Assembly: GCA_963576725.1 (NCBI GenBank)
Contig: OY755252.1
Coordinates: 56,077,985-56,141,984 of the forward strand
Source of the DNA: Azorinus chamasolen
Lineage: Eukaryota > Mollusca > Bivalvia > Cardiida > Solecurtidae
Length of the DNA: 64,000 bases
Reading direction: 5' to 3'
Part shown: positions 40,800 through 51,758 of the stretch, piece after piece
Numbering within the stretch: the stretch's first letter is position 1
Layout: each line of letters starts with the position of its first letter
Position numbers and translations under genes: made by a program
Notes under the pieces: model-generated
The model's input: the letters and a program-made list of their open reading frames with translations, nothing else
Told to the model about the DNA's origin: nothing
Database searches by the model: none

Positions 40800-41009
40800 T
40801 ACGGTAGAATCTGTCCTAAGCGGCCATTCATTTATTGAGCATAGGAGTCTTAAAAAGCAGGTGGTTCCTTTAATGCAGGGCAAAAGTAATGCAGAAAGCT
40901 CCTATAGGAGCTTTCTGCATTACTTTTGACCTGCTTTAATCTACCATCTGCCTTACAGACCCATAATTAGACCTCTTTTTATGGTCGCTTAGAACAGGTT
41001 CTACTGTAT
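40800..41009. mobile_element. G-type MITE
   Basis: TACGGTAGAATCTGTCCTAA to TTAGAACAGGTTCTACTGTA; core GAAAGCTCCTATAGGAGCTT. Confidence 0.88.
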
Positions 41010-41059
41010 ATATTATAATTTCATATACAAACAGAGCAGACTCTGATCAGACTACACCT

Positions 41060-41131
41060 ATGGGAACCAGAGCTACAGATAAAGGTGCGTACCCAAATAC
41101 TGAAATCGTCATTTCTGCGCCAAACCCTATA
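41060..41131. repeat. M-type repeat, left part
   Basis: CAGAGCTACAGATAAAGGTG ... GCCAAACCCTATA. It continues at 46302 as CTGTGACCACTCTTTAG. Confidence 0.8.
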
Positions 41132-41374
41132 GTAGGGGACATTTTTCGAAATTTTGTTACCTGGTTTACAATGACAGGATACTTTCAGATAATGAAGAGT
41201 ATGACTTAACAATCAAAATAAGAAGGGTGGCAGCATTGTGGTACAATTATAAAGCACTAAAATTTGAGTTTCCATGGCAACGGCTATGTCTTAGAAATAA
41301 AATAGATATCATACACAAAGATCTCTTAATATCTTTTTAACTAGTGAAGGGATTTTCACAAAACTTTATAATTG

Positions 41375-42175
41375 AATGACTAATATCAAGACAATGTTAC
41401 AAATATAAGTTTCAATTGATTCTCTTTAAGGTCAATGTCATGGTTAGGGGTCAAAGGTCAAATTTTAGCTATTTTCTCTGTTTCAAGACCTTTTCGTTCT
41501 ACAATTTTACATTAACATAGGTATATTTAAGTAAAACTTGGCACAGATATTCATTTAAAAAGGGAGGTGCCCTTTACAACGAGTTTTATAAGTGTGTCAA
41601 GGTCAATGTCACAAGTAGAGGTCAAACGTCACATTTTAGAAGTCAAACATCATTTTTACTAATTTGTGAATGTTGAAGTCCACTTGTTCTACATATGTGA
41701 TGTATTTCTAATAACTTTGCAAGATCAACATACTAAATCAGTATCCTCTACCAAGGACTTTGGTACATACTGCCAATGTCAAGATCGCAAGTAGAGGTCA
41801 CATTTAAGAAGTCAAAGGTCAAATTTGTACTTTTTGTGCAATTTAAGTACATTTTCCCATGTATGTGATGTACGTTTTGTAATAAATGTGCACATACACC
41901 TTACTAAGTCAATATCCTCCATCAAGGACTTCGGTACATATTGTCAATGTCAAGGTCGCAAGTAGAGGTCAAAAGTCACATTTGAGAAGTCAAATGTCAA
42001 ATTTGTACTCTTTGTGCATTTCAGTCAATTTTTTCTACCTATGTGATGTATATTGTAATTAATGTGCACAACATACTAAGACAATATCCTCTACCAAGGA
42101 CTTGGTACATAAAATCAAGGTCATTGGAAGGTCAAAAGTAAAGCTTGAGAACTATTTTCTTAACCTAACATGAAT
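41375..42175 (+). repeat. ~165-bp tandem units rich in AGGTCA motifs
   Basis: Diverged units contain GTCAAGGTCGCAAGTAGAGG, TTTTTGTGCAATTTAAG, CTATGTGATGTATATT and ACCAAGGACTTGGTACATA. About three to four copies. Confidence 0.7.
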
Positions 42176-42479
42176 ATTTCGTAAATTGAGGAAGAGACAT
42201 AAATATATTGGTTATACACAACAGTTTAATGATATATTATTTTAGATCAATAAATTGTACCTTATAACGAATTATGTCAAGAGACTCTTCTTTCAGCATT
42301 TCAGATAATATCATTATAGTCAGTTTGCGCCTTGTTAACATTTAAATGATCACAATTCTCTCAGAAATATCAACTAAGTTTTGTTTTGTTTTTTCAATTT
42401 CATTAATAACTATGACTAAGCACATATTTATCACAAACGTGCTGTAATCATACTGTTAAATATCACAAATGATTTAAAA

Positions 42480-42560
42480 ATCATTATCACCGCCATTCAA
42501 AATCACTATCACCGACATTCAAAATCATTTTCAGACAATCAAAATCATCATCACAGACAT
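42480..42560 (+). repeat. Short tandem repeat
   Basis: Repeats of ACATTCAAAATCATCATC-like units, 3-4 copies. Confidence 0.7.
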
Positions 42561-42617
42561 TCAAAATTGTAACAATAACAAGGTACATGTATCAATATCT
42601 TAATAGTGGCATTATTA

Positions 42618-43150
42618 TGCCCCCCCCCCCCCCACACACACACACACACACACCCCAATCAAAGAGGGGTCATGTTGTTTTTATTTCATTGTCAGTGTTT
42701 GTTGGTTGTTTTGTTCCCAACTTTAACGCTGGCGATAATTTTGTAGCTATTGCACATACATACTTCAAACTTAGCATGCATATGCAACTTATAGAGGGTG
42801 TTATGGGGTGACATATCAAGATCATGTTCATACATCAAGGTCAAATGTCAAATTACTGGTCAAATTTAGATTGGCGATAAATTTGTCACCATTCAAAATA
42901 CATCCCTCAAACTTGGCATGCATTTGCAACTTATGGAGGCGAACGTTTTAATGGTGACTTTTTAAGGTCAATGTCATACATTATGGTCAAGTGTCAAATT
43001 ATGGGTCAAATTTAGATTGGTGATAATTTTGTCGTCTTCAACATACATCCTTCAAACTTGGCATGCATGTGTGAAACTTATGGAGGCGAACATTTTAGGG
43101 GTGACCTATTAGGGTAAAGGTCATACATTAAAATCAAACGTTATATCGGG
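42618..43150 (+). repeat. Poly-C/(CA)n tract followed by ~150-bp tandem units
   Basis: After a run of C and ACACAC come units with GGCGATAATTTTGT, CAAACTTGGCATGCAT, AACTTATGGAGGCGAAC and GGTCAA. A reverse-strand relative occurs at 48530-48730. Confidence 0.7.
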
Positions 43151-43517
43151 GACATTGTGTTTCACAAACAGATTTCGTCGTTTTTAAATCACAACGTGTG
43201 TATACCACAGGCATTATTACAACATGTATACACATTACATAATATAGAATATGTCAGTAGACTGTATTTTACTTGAAAAAGTACAAGAACAATTGTATTT
43301 ACAGCATGAAAATCCTTGAAAAGTAATCTTGGTTTGTTAAAATGTTCATTTAAAATCATCTCTGTTTTTAAACACCAAGAACAAAATTGATTTCAAACCA
43401 AATAAGCAAACCACTGTCAATATGATAGATCTAATAATGTATGGGTAGTCACATTCATTCATTGAATATCGCAATGTTGATTGTGGCCAAATATAACTAA
43501 GCTATCACTATAGGTGA

Positions 43518-44322
43518 TTATTACCCCTGCCCGCCACCTTGTCACAAGATGCACTGATTTCAATACAAGCGGCAATAGCTCAATAATCCTTTCATCCACT
43601 TAAATTGCATATGAAAAATAACAAAAGGGAATAAATCCTTCAAAAATGAATTTAGAATTACAGCCCTTGTTGACTGCACATCCACTCACAACCCTCTTTT
43701 CATATATAAAGTTTCACAGTTATGCCTACAATACTTGAGAAGTTATGCTCCAGACAAACAAATTGATTCTAAAAAGTAACTATGGGGAATAACTCCCACA
43801 AAAATGAATTTAGAGTTACAACCCTTATTGACTGCACATCCTCTCATCACCCTCTATCCATATAACAAGTTGAACAGTTGTGCCTACAATACTTGAGAAG
43901 TTATGCTCCGAACAAAAATTGCTTCTGGAAAGTAACTAAGGGGGAAAACTCCCTCAAAAATTAATTTAGAGTTGCAACCCTTATTGACATCACCCTCTCA
44001 TATCCTCTCATCATCCTCTCTCCATATATAAAGTTTCACAGTTGTTTCTACAATACTTGACAAGTTCTGCTCCGGATAAAAAATTGCTTATGAAAACTAA
44101 CTAAGAGGAATAACTCCCTCAAAAATGAATTTAAAGTTACAACCCTTATTGACTGCACATACTCTCATCACCCTCTATCCACATAGTTATGAAGTTTCAC
44201 AGTTGTGCCTATAATACTTTAGGAGTAATGCTCCGGATGGACGGACGGATGGACGGACGGAAGGACGGACGGACGCACGCGATTCCAATATAGCCCCAGC
44301 TTCTTTAGAAGTGGGGGTATAA
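43518..44322 (+). mobile_element. Pearl/Helentron-like non-autonomous element
   Basis: Four ~155-165-bp core repeats start AAAATGAATTTAGAGTTACA near 43641, 43800, 43955 and 44122. A GGACGGACGGA microsatellite follows at ~44236-44275, then a short unique 3' end (CCCCAGCTTCTTTAGAAGTG) with GGGGGTATAAT opposing the left ATTATTACCCC. This order matches bivalve pearl elements as I recall them. Confidence 0.55.
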
Positions 44323-44705
44323 TTACATATTTTGTCCATGTCAGTTTATTTTATACTTAAGCAGCTCATAACTATTGAAAATCCAAGTAATCCCATAAGT
44401 TTCGTATGTTAAAATATCACACGAACACTGACAGTTAGCTGAACATTGAATAATCGCTTCGTACACGAGCCTCAATTAGTTTTGCATGCGCACAGTGTAA
44501 GCTCCTGAAATCCCTTCACGATCAAGGACGTGTCTGTCCACAATGTATGCGGGTGGACTTGCCAACCAAACAAAGTTCAGGTGATTGAAAATTTAGTTTG
44601 GAAATTCAGACATAAATACCAAATGCTGTCACTGTTTCAGCTATTTTGGTAGAGTCACAAAATGATTATTCCCATCAACTTATTTCAAAATCTGACCATC
44701 GGTTT
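44323..44705. other. No gene recognised inside the 5.2-kb element
   Basis: AT-rich sequence without repeat matches in this window. Confidence 0.3.
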
Positions 44706-44920
44706 GTAGAAATATATCCTGAAAGAGGGAGATCCTTCGAAAACATAAGTAGTAATGCGAAAGCAGAAAAATGCAGACTCGGTTTTATTGAGTCTGTTCG
44801 TGACTAGTTATTAAAAATGCAACACTACTACTCACGCCCCGTAGCACCGGCTTAAGCAGTATTCAATTAATAACATAAAAACTAATGATCCCGAACGACC
44901 AGTAAGTATATCAACACTGA
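44706..44920 (+). repeat. Z repeat inside the 5.2-kb element
   Basis: GCAGACTCGGTTTTATTGAG, GCAACACTACTACTCACGCC, CCGTAGCACCGGCTTAAGC. Its neighbours on both sides are the GCCATGGCAACC repeat. Confidence 0.65.
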
Positions 44921-44929
44921 GAATTTAAA

Positions 44930-45475
44930 TATTGTTTTCTTTTGGTTGTCATGGCAACCAGAGTTCCACATGGTTTCAAACCATTTTAGCTATTTTGGGA
45001 GGTGGTTACCTAATGATTATTCCAATCAAATTATTCTGAAGTCAGACCATTGGTTTTGGTGAAGAGAAGATTTAAAATTTTGCTATGTTTTCTCTATACA
45101 GGCAAACAGGCCCCGCCCCCTAGCGGTCATGTTGTTTTAGATATTGTCATGAGTTTAGCTACTTGGGAAGATAGTCACCTAATGATTATTCCCATCAAAA
45201 TATTTTGAAACCTGACAACCAGTTTCGCAGAAGAAGAGGTTAGAAGATTTTTCTGTTGGTTGCCATGGCAACCAGAGTCCTACATGGATCCACATTTCTT
45301 TAGCTATTTTGACAGGGAATCACCCAAAGACCATCCTTGGAAAGTTTCAGTACATTTGACAATATAATTTTAGAGGTGATGTCACTTGAAATAAAATATT
45401 GACGACAGACGACACACGATGGACGACGCCTGACGACCGAAACATGATGATCACAATAGCTCACCTTGGCACGAT
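44930..45475 (+). repeat. Tandem units with GCCATGGCAACC and a GACGA-rich end
   Basis: Units contain TTGGTTGTCATGGCAACCAG, TAGCTATTTTGGGAGG and AATGATTATTCC. The block ends in GACGACAGACGACACACGAT and TCACAATAGCTCACCTTGGC. Confidence 0.65.
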
Positions 45476-46260
45476 GTATTTTGAATGGCTACAAATAGAC
45501 AGTCTTCTTGAATCGACTTGTTTGTTTGATACAATGATGGAAAGAACTTGATAAAAATTGTAAATAATTCGAAAATGTTGTGCAAAAATCACTAAAAATA
45601 GTTCTTTTATAGCCGTTGCCATGGTAACAAAGGATATGTTTACTGTTAATTTGTAAATAAAATGTTCCAACAATAATCACATGGAAGACCACACCAATAC
45701 TTTATACAAATAACAAGACAAACATGCTGTAAAAAGAAAATGTAGGCTAACTTTATAATTCACTAGAAAATGTCAATTTTAGAACCACAAATGAATTTCA
45801 TATCATTTTAAGAATATTTTTGTTGCCATGGCAACCAGATCTGTGTCACAGAATGTTAACATAATATTTGCGTAATTTTGTAAGTAAATAGCAAGGTCTT
45901 ACAATAATTCATTATTTAGACATTTAGAAAAAACAATAAGGACCCGTTTTCAAAAAAGTGAAAACTTGGGCAAAATTACATACGTTATTGCCATAGTAAC
46001 CAGTCATTGAGGAAAAAATTATTTTAACTTAATTTCAAATCAACACTAGCCATCTCTCATTTCCAAAGAGTAAACGATGGGGACATATTTACATCCATTA
46101 GCAAACTGGCAGTCCTTTTAAATTCTGTATATCATTTTGTAGCTTGTTGCTATGGAAACCATGATTTCCACTAGAATGTTATTGGGAATGTTCTGCCACC
46201 CTTCTAAAATTGTTAGGTAAGGTGTTAAGTTTATATATGTAAAATATGGAGTTATTGTAA
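45476..46260. other. Right interior of the 5.2-kb element
   Basis: Isolated GTTGCCATGGTAACAAAGG, TTGCCATGGCAACCAG and TTGCCATAGTAACCAG motifs, each an inverted GTTGCCATGGCAAC. No gene. Confidence 0.4.
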
Positions 46261-46301
46261 ATCAGGTAACAAAATCTGCCAAAATCAGGCTTTTTGTCCC
46301 C

Positions 46302-46435
46302 TACTGTGACCACTCTTTAGAATCGTCTCGAAGAGACGATTTTAAAGAGTGGTCACAGTATAGGATTTGGTGGAGAAATAAAGGAGTTATTCCTGAAAAT
46401 GATTTAATTTACGCGTCTTATCTTGAGCTCTGAAT
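46302..46435. repeat. M-type repeat, right part
   Basis: TGTGACCACTCTTTAGAATC hairpin with GATTTTAAAGAGTGGTCACA; AAAATGATTTAATTTACGCG end. Confidence 0.8.
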
Positions 46436-46640
46436 GGGGGCCATCTGATTTGTTTGCAAAAGCGTCTTTATCGGGCAAAGGGTTGACCTACATTTCATCT
46501 CAAAACTATGTGTCAAGTTTTATAACAATCTACGCAAAGCAAGCATCTGCTGTAAATGCTTTGTTCTTGGCGATGCTTTATAATATGTGCTTTATATTCA
46601 TCGAATCAATGCCCAAATTACTGCCCTTAAACGATTCCAA

Positions 46641-46888
46641 CCATTTCCTCCATTAATATTAATTTGAAGAATTTATTACTGCGTAAATTATATTCTTGGA
46701 CTTATTGTTTATAACTACACATCAGCGAGGATAGTTTTGCATTGATAAAACATTTAAAATCAGATCTATGTTATTCCATTAGCAAACAGAGAAGACCCTG
46801 GCCAAACAGCTCCAACAGAAGCGGTCTGATCTGGGTCTACACTGTTTGCAAGAGTGCAAAAAGTCGTATAAATATGAGGGAAAGTTTT
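46641..46888 (+). mobile_element. O/P-type MITE, degraded
   Basis: CCATTTCCTCCATTAATATT; AGCAAACAGAGAAGACCC; core CAGCTCCAACAGAAGCGGTC; TAAATATGAGGGAAAG. Confidence 0.6.
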
Positions 46889-47043
46889 CGCGCACAGTTC
46901 ATTATAATTTTACGCACTTGATTTTTATCTATTTATTATCAATATTCTTATGTATTTTTGCGAATCAGTAGAGCCGTTTTAGAACATTTTAAACTCGCTG
47001 TTAAATACCACCTCTCCATTTCTAATAGCATTAGTTTCACATA

Positions 47044-47190
47044 TACAGTAAAACTTCTCTAAACAGGAATAGTAAAGAAGAACTTAGACATCCTTAGGCA
47101 GGTGACTGATCAATGCATTAATCTGCCATCTGTCTCCAAGACCGATTTTTACTCTAAGTTCAACATCCGGTTAAGAGGGATTTTACTATA
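47044..47190. mobile_element. J-type MITE lacking its centre
   Basis: TACAGTAAAACTTCTCTAAA to AGAGGGATTTTACTATA. The hairpin centre is replaced by GACTGATCAATGCATTAATC. Confidence 0.78.
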
Positions 47191-47396
47191 CAGTAAAACT
47201 TCGATTATTCGAACACTAAAATACGTATTATTATCGATCTTTAAGACAGGTGGCAACTTAATGCATGGTGAAAGTCATGCAGAAAGCTCCTCTAGGAGCT
47301 TTCTGCATGACTTTCACCATGCATTAAGCAGCCACCTGCCTAAAAGGGTCTAAATTCTTCTATAACGAACATTCGAATAATCGAGGTTTTACTGTA
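47189..47396. mobile_element. K-type palindromic MITE
   Basis: TACAGTAAAACTTCGATTAT to AATCGAGGTTTTACTGTA. Perfect centre GCAGAAAGCTCCTCTAGGAG; arms GCATGGTGAAAGTCATGC. It shares its left TA with the preceding J element. Confidence 0.9.
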
Positions 47397-47429
47397 TATA
47401 CATGTACATATACATTATCAGTACATTAA

Positions 47430-47640
47430 CATTATCACCAACTCTTATCCCGCTATTTGCAAACAGCTTGGATCTAGAGGAGACGCCGAGTTACTCGGCG
47501 TCTCTTCATGTTCCTATCTCTTTTTCACTCGGCCATTGGTCATTAGTTTCTCAAAAGCTTGTTCGAACCGGAACCGGATGTAGTAAGAATTGCACCAGGT
47601 CGAAATTGGAGCATTGTTTATACAGCGAGATGTAGGTTGG
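47430..47640. mobile_element. A-like MITE
   Basis: CTCTTATCCCGCTATTTGC; hairpin GAGACGCCGAGTTACTCGGC; the right half diverges. Confidence 0.55.
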
Positions 47641-47746
47641 TTCTACGTTTCATTTCGCTGATGACACAATCAGATGATTAATTAAATACTGTGCATCCAG
47701 TCTATAACTATCAATCAGTGGACTATTTCCAGCTCTCTAAAACTGA

Positions 47747-47893
47747 TAGAAGCTTAACGCAGAACGATAATTAAACAGAAAGCTCCCTAGCTGCATTACT
47801 TACGTTCAGCATTAAGCAACCCCCCCCCCCTTGCTGTTAATGACGTCATTGTTTATTTACTAAGTGGAGGCTGTAGATAGTTTCTACTGTATA
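47747..47893. mobile_element. G-like MITE, with poly-C
   Basis: AAGCTTAACGCAGAACGATA, GAAAGCTCCCTAGCTGC, TTCAGCATTAAGCAA then a C run, and GTAGATAGTTTCTACTGTA. Confidence 0.55.
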
Positions 47894-48071
47894 ATTATAT
47901 GTATTTCAATCGATATAATAATAGTACTACTATGGTGTTATATGAATGAATGTGTCATTACCGTCCGCGGATTGCATTGTGGGTGCATAGCAACTGTGAT
48001 GACAACAATCTATATCGCGTGCTATGAAGTGTACCGCTCGAACCCTTATCATACTAAAGGCGAACTGTATG

Positions 48072-48148
48072 TTAGTGTCAAACAGATTGGATTCTGATGA
48101 GACGCCGAGTTACTCGGCGTCTCATCAGAATCCAAGCTGTTTGACACT
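48072..48148. mobile_element. A-type hairpin core, near-perfect
   Basis: GTGTCAAACAGATTGGATTC, GACGCCGAGTTACTCGGCGT, GAATCCAAGCTGTTTGACAC: 75-bp palindrome. Confidence 0.85.
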
Positions 48149-48256
48149 CGGTCACTAGTTTGTCAAAAAGTTTAATCGAATGAGAAGTATGTCCAAATTG
48201 TAGAAGGTCAAGATTTGAACAGATGTATTTTTCAGCATGATAAGGGTTATTGACAT

Positions 48257-48482
48257 TTAGCCTGCTAAGCAAATTATTTTTACAGAATTTTTCACCTACT
48301 ACATTTTCAAAAGTCAATCAATAAAGTCAGAACTAAAATCAATTTGCCTACCAAAATGCAATCAGGGTGACAAACAGTTTGGATCCTGATGAGACGCCGA
48401 GTAGACGCCGAGTTAATCGGCGTCTCATCTGGGTCCAAACTGTTTGCGTAGCTAATCATCCATCCGCCCACAGCAGGCTAAA
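48257..48482. mobile_element. A'-type MITE (TTAGCCTGC ends) with a duplicated tip
   Basis: TTAGCCTGCTAAGCAAATT to CACAGCAGGCTAAAG. The core contains GACGCCGAGTAGACGCCGAG, a tandem duplication at the hairpin tip. Sister copy at 61193-61395. Confidence 0.78.
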
Positions 48483-48529
48483 GAAGATGTGTTTGGGAAA
48501 CAATATAAAAACACTATGATCCGTATTAG

Positions 48530-48727
48530 ACCTTTGACTTTGATGTATGACCTTGAACTGAAGTTCGTAAGTTGTACATGCATGCAAAGTTTGAAGTTTG
48601 TATGTGCAATGGCTACAAACTTATCACCAACATTAAAGTTGGCCACATACCTACAAAACATCCAACCAACGTACAGACAGGGCAAAAACAATATCTCTTC
48701 CTCTCCCGCCCTTGATGGGGGTGGGGG
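48530..48727 (-). repeat. Reverse copy of the 42618-43150 repeat
   Basis: On the minus strand: GCCAACTTTAATGTTGG, TTTGTAGCCATTGCACATA and TTGCATGCATGTACAACTT. Confidence 0.65.
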
Positions 48728-48958
48728 TTAACCCTTTCCTTCATATTGACAACTTTTGACGACTCTGTAAAAGTCACTCTGTGAAACCATTGTGATAAAT
48801 AGAGCATTTGCTCCTATAGGAGCAAATGCTCTATTTATCACAATGGTTTCAAACTACAAAATTCTAAAAAAAAATCCTTTTCTCTAATTAATGCTCCTTT
48901 TTGGTAGATTAATTCAAAGAGGTTGTATCTAAAAATAGACTATGGGGTAATGGGTTAA
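48728..48958 (+). mobile_element. C-type TTAA MITE
   Basis: TTAACCCTTTCCTTCATATT to TATGGGGTAATGGGTTAA. Perfect centre AGCATTTGCTCCTATAGGAG. Confidence 0.9.
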
Positions 48959-48993
48959 AGAGTCCACGACAGGCTGGTTAGTCTGTTAGTTGG

Positions 48994-49215
48994 TTAACCC
49001 TTTCTCTGTTGCATATTCATGTAAGAAATAATGACATCATGAATATTCATCAGCTGAACTTTATAATGGCATATGTGCACGGGAGTTTTACTACTGTTAG
49101 AAACTATAGTCAGGTCTAATATATAAATATATAATTTCATAAGCAAACAAAGCGGACCCTTATCAGACGGCTCCTTTAGGGTCTACTCTGTTCGCAAAGG
49201 TTTGAATGATTAATT
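48994..49215 (+). mobile_element. P-type MITE
   Basis: TTAACCCTTTCTCTGTTGCA; ATTCATCAGCTGAACTTT; core GACGGCTCCTTTAGGGTC; right end lost. Confidence 0.72.
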
Positions 49216-49926
49216 CAGGACAACTATACTTTTAAAGACATCATTTTCTATTCATTAAGTGGTCGCTTTAAAGGGGTTCAGCTGTTTTGATATTCTGTGA
49301 TTTTCAAGATATTCCCACACTAGTGCCCCACCTCCCACAACCGCCCCCTAGCCACTCCATCCCCACCCTTTCCGTATCTCACAAAGCTCCTCACTACCCC
49401 CTCCCCGCAATCCCCAACAAATCGCCTGACCCACGCAATCACGTTCCACGTAAACTAAAAGCACTCGCACACATAGTACAAATTGTCAAAACAACCATCC
49501 TAGCTAAACAATTGTCAAAATTCAATACAACATTTTGAGAGATCGCAATTTGTGTAATTAACATTTGAAAGCGTGTTTACAACACGATCATCTTACTGTC
49601 TGGTTTCTTATGCTTTATTTATTTTGTCCCCTCAAGACGTTGACGTTATCCGTTTGAAACCTGAGTTGATATTACCTTCACAGATGGACTATTGGATCTC
49701 TTCATTTTGGCTATGCATTGTATTTGTGGACAGTCGTCTATCCGGATTAGACTGTTTGTAGCACGGCCCCCTCATCAGGCAGGATCTAAACTGGTTGAAA
49801 TCTGAAATGTGAGTAATAAAGTAAATTGTATTCAGTTCGAAACTGAAGAAGGAAAAAGCTGAACCACTGCTGATAGTCTCTGTATATGAAAGTGAAGTAT
49901 TACTACACTCGAATGTGTACGGGGAG
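49216..49926. other. No gene recognised
   Basis: A C-rich stretch at 49310-49440 gives a proline-rich ORF without recognisable features. A G-type end-like GTGGTCGCTTTAAAGGGG lies near 49260. Confidence 0.35.
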
Positions 49927-50337
49927 TACAGTCGAACATGTCTTAACCCTTTCCTCCATAGGCTATTTTTAGATACAACCTTTTTGAATAAATCTACCGA
50001 AAACTAGAGAAAAGGAAAATGTTTAGAATTTTGTAGTTTGAAACCATTGTGATAAATAGAGTAGTTAATCCTATAGGAGCAAATGCTCTATTTACCACAA
50101 TGGTTTCATAAAGTGTTTTTTCAGAGTCGTCAAAATTGTCAATGTTAAGGAATGGGTTAAGCGGCCATCAAAAAGAGGTCTGATTATGTGTCTGTAAAAT
50201 AGGTGGTAGCCTAATATATGTCAAAAGTAATGCAAAGGAGCTTTTTGCATTACTTTTGCCCTGCATTAAGCAACCACCTGCTTATAAGACTCCTATGTCC
50301 AATAAACGAATATCAGCTTAGAACAGGCGCTACTGTA
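49927..50337. mobile_element. G-type MITE hosting C10
   Basis: The left TIR TACAGTCGAACATGTC is cut at TTAA by a C MITE and resumes GCGGCCATCAAAAAGAGGTC. Core CAAAGGAGCTTTTTGC; right end GCGCTACTGTA. Confidence 0.82.
49943..50160 (-). mobile_element. C-type TTAA MITE (C10) in a G TIR
   Basis: TTAACCCTTTCCTCCATAGG to AAGGAATGGGTTAA; exact TTAA duplication in the G terminal repeat. Confidence 0.9.
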
Positions 50338-50352
50338 TTGCTATACTTGAAA

Positions 50353-50508
50353 TTAACCCTTAGCTTGCGTTAAAAAATATTGTCAAACACCGATATGCTG
50401 CACCTTTTTAGGGTCAAATCGCTCAATGTTTGTGAGAGAATATTTACAAAGTGACAAACAGCTTGGACCCTGATGAGACGCCGAGTTTCTCGGCGTCTCA
50501 TCTGGTTC

Positions 50509-50582
<74 letters not shown>

Positions 50583-50599
50583 AGGCCTCTCCACTTTTG

Positions 50600-50662
<63 letters not shown>

Positions 50663-50690
50663 AGGCCTCTCCACTTTTGAATTAAGAACG
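50353..50690. repeat. A'-type core with two (CT)n tracts and a duplicated flank
   Basis: The A' hairpin ends at CATCTGGTTCCAAT and runs into (CT)n at 50513-50579 and 50603-50658. The phrase CGCAAGGCCTCTCCACTTTT occurs after each tract. Confidence 0.85.
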
Positions 50691-50838
50691 ACGTTTCGCA
50701 TTCGAGCATTTGTTCTTATCCTATTCTAAAGAGCGACCTTCACCGCCATTTATACATGTAGAAATAATACAAATAACGACATCATGAAAGTTTGGCCTTG
50801 GGAGAAACTTGCATCAGATTTATGTTTTATCTTAATTA

Positions 50839-51137
50839 TTAAAGAGGAAGCCCCTACAATGCACGCATATTTTCAATAATGTCATAAAACTGAATATTTG
50901 TTATGTTCAACCTTCTACAATAGAATACCGGTATTATCGACCTTGGTTGAACAGTTAACAAAAATAAAACGCGAGCCGAATAAACACTAATACATTGCCG
51001 AATAACATGTGAAAGTTGTGTCTTCTTCGGCGTGTATTTGATTGGTTTTCTTGTGATATACTTCTTTCCAGCATATAAACAAATGTATATATTTAGGCAC
51101 TTTTGAAACGTGTCGAATGTAGGGACTTTCCCTTTAA
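50839..51137. mobile_element. U-type TTAA element
   Basis: TTAAAGAGGAAGCCCCTACA to TGTAGGGACTTTCCCTTTAA, 299 bp. Internal AAACGCGAGCCGAATAA and AAGTTGTGTCTTCTTCGGCG are shared with 61618-62254. Confidence 0.85.
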
Positions 51138-51183
51138 GCAAACAGTAGTTGAATGTACTTTTATCAGTGTCAGTGAATAAATC

Positions 51184-51390
51184 TTAACCCATTCCCTCGT
51201 AAGCTATTTTAGATCCTACTTCTTTGAATAAATCTGCATAAAAGGAGTATCTACTAGGGGTAGATTTTTTTAGAACTGTGTTGTGTAGAAACCATTATAA
51301 TAAATATAGCAAATGCTCTATTTGTCACAATGGTTTCAAAATGTGACTTTTATAGAGGCGGCAAAATGCGTCAATATGAGAGAATGGGTT
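51184..51390 (-). mobile_element. C-type MITE, array member 1
   Basis: TTAACCCATTCCCTCGTAAG to GAGAGAATGGGTT. Confidence 0.82.
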
Positions 51391-51392
51391 CA

Positions 51393-51547
51393 TTAACTTT
51401 TGACGACTCTGTAAAAGTCACTTAGTGAAACCATTGTAATAAATAGAGCAAAATTCTATTTTTTCCTTTTCTCTAGTTAATGCCCCTTTTCGGTAGATTT
51501 ATTCAAAGAGGTTGTATCTAAAAATAGCCTATGAGGTAATGGGTTAA
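51393..51547 (+). mobile_element. C-type MITE, array member 2
   Basis: TTAACTTTTGACGACTCTG to ATGAGGTAATGGGTTAA; the centre is deleted. Confidence 0.82.
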
Positions 51548-51758
51548 CCCATTCCCCTGTAAGCTATTTTTAAATCCTACTTCTTTGAATAAAACTACCG
51601 AAAAGGAGTATTTACTAAAGGTAAGAGTTTTTAGATCCGTGTAGTGTAGAACATATTGTAATAAATTGAGCAAAATTAATGCTCTATTTATCACAATGGT
51701 TTCAAAATGTGACTTTTATAGAGGCGGCAAAGGGCGTCATTATGGGGGAATGGGTTAA
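51544..51758 (-). mobile_element. C-type MITE, array member 3
   Basis: Shares TTAA 51544-51547 with member 2. TTAACCCATTCCCCTGTAAG to GGGGGAATGGGTTAA. Confidence 0.85.

Larger units (their letters stand above)
41132..46304. mobile_element. ~5.2-kb terminal-inverted-repeat element, non-coding
   Basis: The left end GTAGGGGACATTTTTCG...TTTTGTTACCTGGTTTACA mirrors the right end TGTAAATCAGGTAACAAAAT...TTTTTGTCCCCTAC. Diverged homology extends inward ~150 bp (AGAAGGGTGGCAG / CTGCCACCCTTCT; TTTCCATGGCAACGG / CTATGGAAACC). Removing it restores an M repeat, and TA could be the target duplication. No ORF above ~80 aa; the interior is made of several tandem-repeat blocks. Confidence 0.75.

Noticed and set aside
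50370..50709. Arg-Glu and Leu-Ser repeat ORFs
   Set aside because: (CT)n/(GA)n tract.
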